From an uncultured Parabacteroides sp. (GTDB lineage: Bacteria; Bacteroidota; Bacteroidia; Bacteroidales; Tannerellaceae): a DNA stretch of 35,420 nt. The position numbers and the translations under genes are program-made. Location: positions 1-35,420 of the forward strand of contig CALVFH010000014.1 in the NCBI GenBank assembly GCA_944326775.1, read 5' to 3'. Shown one piece after another: positions 33,905-35,420 of the stretch; position 1 is the stretch's first letter, and the number at the start of each line of letters is the position of its first letter. The notes beneath the pieces are model-generated. The model was not told the DNA's origin and did not search any database. It was given only the letters and a program-made list of their open reading frames with translations.

Positions 33905-34170
33905 AAAAACAGCATAAAAAAAGAGGTCTGATTTGTTATTTTTCGCACTACATAAGTTATTTTTCAAGCTCCTCCTTATCATTTTATACCCTCCATTAAC
34001 TTTTTATACCCCCATGTATCTTCTCCTGCTTTACGATTTATGCCCTTGTTTCCGAACCCCGGTATCGATAAAGAGGTGGTTTGTCTCCTTTAAAACGGGG
34101 TTTTCCTCCCAAGAAAGCACCATTTTCCCGGATAAAAAGCACCGGATGGTATGCCGTATAAAAATATATC
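33905..34170. other. Intergenic region upstream of nudC
   Basis: The left part (33905-34070) is AT-rich with pyrimidine tracts; a 90-codon open frame at 33933-34205 has no recognisable domain and ends where nudC begins, so I do not call it. The right part (34071-34143) is the 22-bp repeat array described separately. Confidence 0.5.
34071..34143. repeat. 22-bp-period degenerate tandem repeat, about 3-4 units
   Basis: Units beginning AAGAGGTGG, AAACGGGG, AAGCACCA and AAGCACCG start at 34071, 34093, 34115 and 34137, each 22 bp apart. The two middle units share TTTTCC in the same position and the last two share AAGCACC. The words TTTTCC and AAAGCA are those of the array at 10-99. Confidence 0.45.
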
Positions 34171-34171
34171 G

Positions 34172-34179
34172 TACCTTTG
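34172..34179 (+). promoter_or_regulatory. -7 promoter element of nudC
   Basis: TACCTTTG lies 28 bp before the ATG at 34208. A ribosome-binding-like AGGAAGGA follows at 34195-34202, one of the few good ones in this window. Confidence 0.55.
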
Positions 34180-34207
34180 ATACACTTATTATAGGAAGGA
34201 TATAGAG

Positions 34208-34987
34208 ATGGAACAAGAAAAGACAATTTCGCGTTGGTTTTTGTTCTACAAAGACCAGCTACTCCTGAAAAAAACAGATATAGGTCTTGAGATACCGACG
34301 GGCGAACAGGCTCCGCTTCCGATAGACCACTCGCTGCGCGTACCGTTTCCCGACGGAAGTGAAGCCTTGGCGGCCTCACTTGAAAGCGAAGAATTACCGG
34401 ACGACCGATATACGTTCGTCGGCTTGCGGGCTTCCTGGAACTACATTTCGCACAACGCATACAAGAAAGCCGGTAAAGCTTTCCAGCTGGTTCACTGGGA
34501 CCGGCATAGCCAATATTGTCCCGCCTGCGGCCACGCCCTCTGGCAGAACAGCCTGATCAGCAAGTATTGCAGCCATTGCAAGGAAGAATATTACCCGCAA
34601 ATCTCCACGGCGATTATCGTGCTGATTCGGAAAGGCGATGAAATCCTGCTGGTCCATGCCCGGAATTTCAAAGGGACCTTCCACGGATTAGTGGCCGGCT
34701 TCCTGGAAGTAGGGGAGACCCTTGAAGAATGCGTGCGCCGGGAAGTCCGGGAAGAGACCGGATTGGAAATCCAGAACATCCGGTATTTCGACAGCCAGCC
34801 GTGGCCCTACCCAAGCGGACTGATGGTCGGATTTACCGCCGACTATGCCAGCGGGAACATCAAACTGCAAGATGACGAACTGAGCGCCGGTGCCTTCTAC
34901 GGGATCAACAACCTCCCGGAATTGCCTCAAAAGCTCAGTATTGCCAGAAGGCTGATCGACAGCTGGATTGCCGAACACAATTCCTAA
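34208..34987 (+). CDS. nudC: NAD(+)/NADH pyrophosphatase NudC
   Basis: NudC cleaves NADH to NMNH and AMP, and in characterised bacteria removes NAD caps from RNA. The 259-residue protein has the family's N-terminal domain, a four-cysteine zinc site (YCPACG and YCSHCK, about 103-121), a full NUDIX box (GFLEVGETLEECVRREVREETGLEI, about 158-182) and, after it, the diagnostic SQPWPYPSGLM (the family's SQPWPFP with Tyr for Phe). It is followed after 42 bp by the start of a peptidase gene on the same strand. Confidence 0.94.
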   Translation: MEQEKTISRWFLFYKDQLLLKKTDIGLEIPTGEQAPLPIDHSLRVPFPDGSEALAASLESEELPDDRYTFVGLRASWNYISHNAYKKAGKAFQLVHWDRHSQYCPACGHALWQNSLISKYCSHCKEEYYPQISTAIIVLIRKGDEILLVHARNFKGTFHGLVAGFLEVGETLEECVRREVREETGLEIQNIRYFDSQPWPYPSGLMVGFTADYASGNIKLQDDELSAGAFYGINNLPELPQKLSIARRLIDSWIAEHNS

Positions 34988-35029
34988 TTCCGAACAACTC
35001 AATAACTCACTATATAATATAATGTATAT

Positions 35030-35420
35030 ATGAAAACACTCTGGTTAACCTGCTGTCTGGCGCTCCTCTTGCCGTGGACAGCCGTGAATGCACAAGTTAC
35101 AAAGGCCGATTATGCACGAGCCGACACCATCTTAAACTTGGAGAAGCACGTGTATCATTCCGCCGTACGCCCGCAATGGTTGGGCGACTCGCACTATTTC
35201 TGGTATCAGGTCCGCGACAAAGCGGGCGACGTCTTCTACCTGGTCAATGCCGAGAACGGCAAGAAGCATGAGGCAAAAGACAAAGCCGGACTGGCTCAGT
35301 ACCTGAAAGACCAGACACTTAAAGACGAACTGATGAAAGAGCGCAAGCCCTTCGACTGGTGGGCCCGGCGCAACAAGCCTGCCGAAGCGGTGGCCTCGCC
35401 CGACAGCTTGTGGGAAGCCT
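35030..35420 (+). CDS. S9/DPP-IV-like peptidase, N-terminal part (cut by window edge)
   Basis: An ATG at 35030 opens a frame that stays open to the last base (130 codons). It has a signal peptide (MKTLWLTCCLALLLPWTAVNAQ) and continues VTKADYARADTILNLEKHVYHSAVRPQWLGDSHYFWYQ. This resembles the first blade region of Bacteroidales S9-family (prolyl oligopeptidase/DPP-IV) exported peptidases. The catalytic domain would lie outside the window, so activity cannot be judged. It may be co-transcribed with nudC; no TAnnTTTG element is visible in the 42-bp gap. Confidence 0.75.
   Translation, partial: MKTLWLTCCLALLLPWTAVNAQVTKADYARADTILNLEKHVYHSAVRPQWLGDSHYFWYQVRDKAGDVFYLVNAENGKKHEAKDKAGLAQYLKDQTLKDELMKERKPFDWWARRNKPAEAVASPDSLWEA

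Noticed and set aside
33933-34205. 90-codon open frame upstream of nudC
   Set aside because: It runs through a repeat array and the nudC promoter, has no domain, and ends next to the nudC start.

Overview
The window looks like a chromosomal segment of a Bacteroidales gut anaerobe, most likely Parabacteroides or a close relative. The reasons are a SusC/SusD pair, an RprX/RprY two-component system, lipoproteins with short Bacteroidetes-type lipoboxes, a fused SecDF, anaerobic ribonucleotide reductase, and at least 14 promoters carrying the Bacteroidetes -7 element TAnnTTTG. Shine-Dalgarno sequences are mostly weak or absent. The genus is an inference; no rRNA or tRNA gene is present to confirm it.

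Layout. 1-909: a decayed 3' remnant of a Fic/AlbA-type ATP-binding protein gene, two 22-bp-period repeat arrays and a 60-nt imperfect hairpin, with no convincing intact gene. 910-3360 (-): a Tat-exported Gfo/Idh/MocA oxidoreductase and a DUF1080 lipoprotein, a probable 3-keto-glycoside pair. 3638-5915 (-): RprY response regulator and RprX histidine kinase, with rprX split by a one-base shift in a G5 tract. 6141-6830 (+): secreted DUF4858-like protein. 6902-9109 (-): PNPase. 9332-10504 (+): thioredoxin-fold lipoprotein without its CXXC. 10580-12218 (-): folA and thyA (folate/dTMP synthesis), separated by a 13-unit 23-bp repeat array. 12345-13490 (+): exported aldose 1-epimerase. 13563-15542 (-): PorE-like OmpA lipoprotein. 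15664-18672 (-): SecDF. 18883-19842 (+): DUF4468 protein. 19864-22589 (-): nrdD-nrdG. 22750-25446 (-): two rhomboid proteases and an EEP-family protein in one operon. 25625-25990: a 41/42-bp palindromic repeat array. 26012-27660 (-): NUDIX hydrolase and ROK kinase. 27969-28619 (+): DedA protein. 28698-33675 (-): SusD and SusC. 34208-34987 (+): NudC. 35030 to the end (+): start of an S9/DPP-IV-like peptidase cut by the window edge.

Most genes are ordinary core or envelope functions. The striking part is the intergenic DNA: five of the gene-free stretches hold short degenerate tandem repeats with a period of 22 or 23 bp, and a sixth has a 41/42-bp period. The clearest array (11138-11420) carries one 14-bp dyad per 23-bp unit. 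The dyad stays in register although its sequence changes completely halfway through, and several arms change together. Other points for a second look are the rprX frameshift, a 21-bp operator-like palindrome on the nrdDG promoter, a roughly 190-nt susC leader, and a 60-nt hairpin near the left end.
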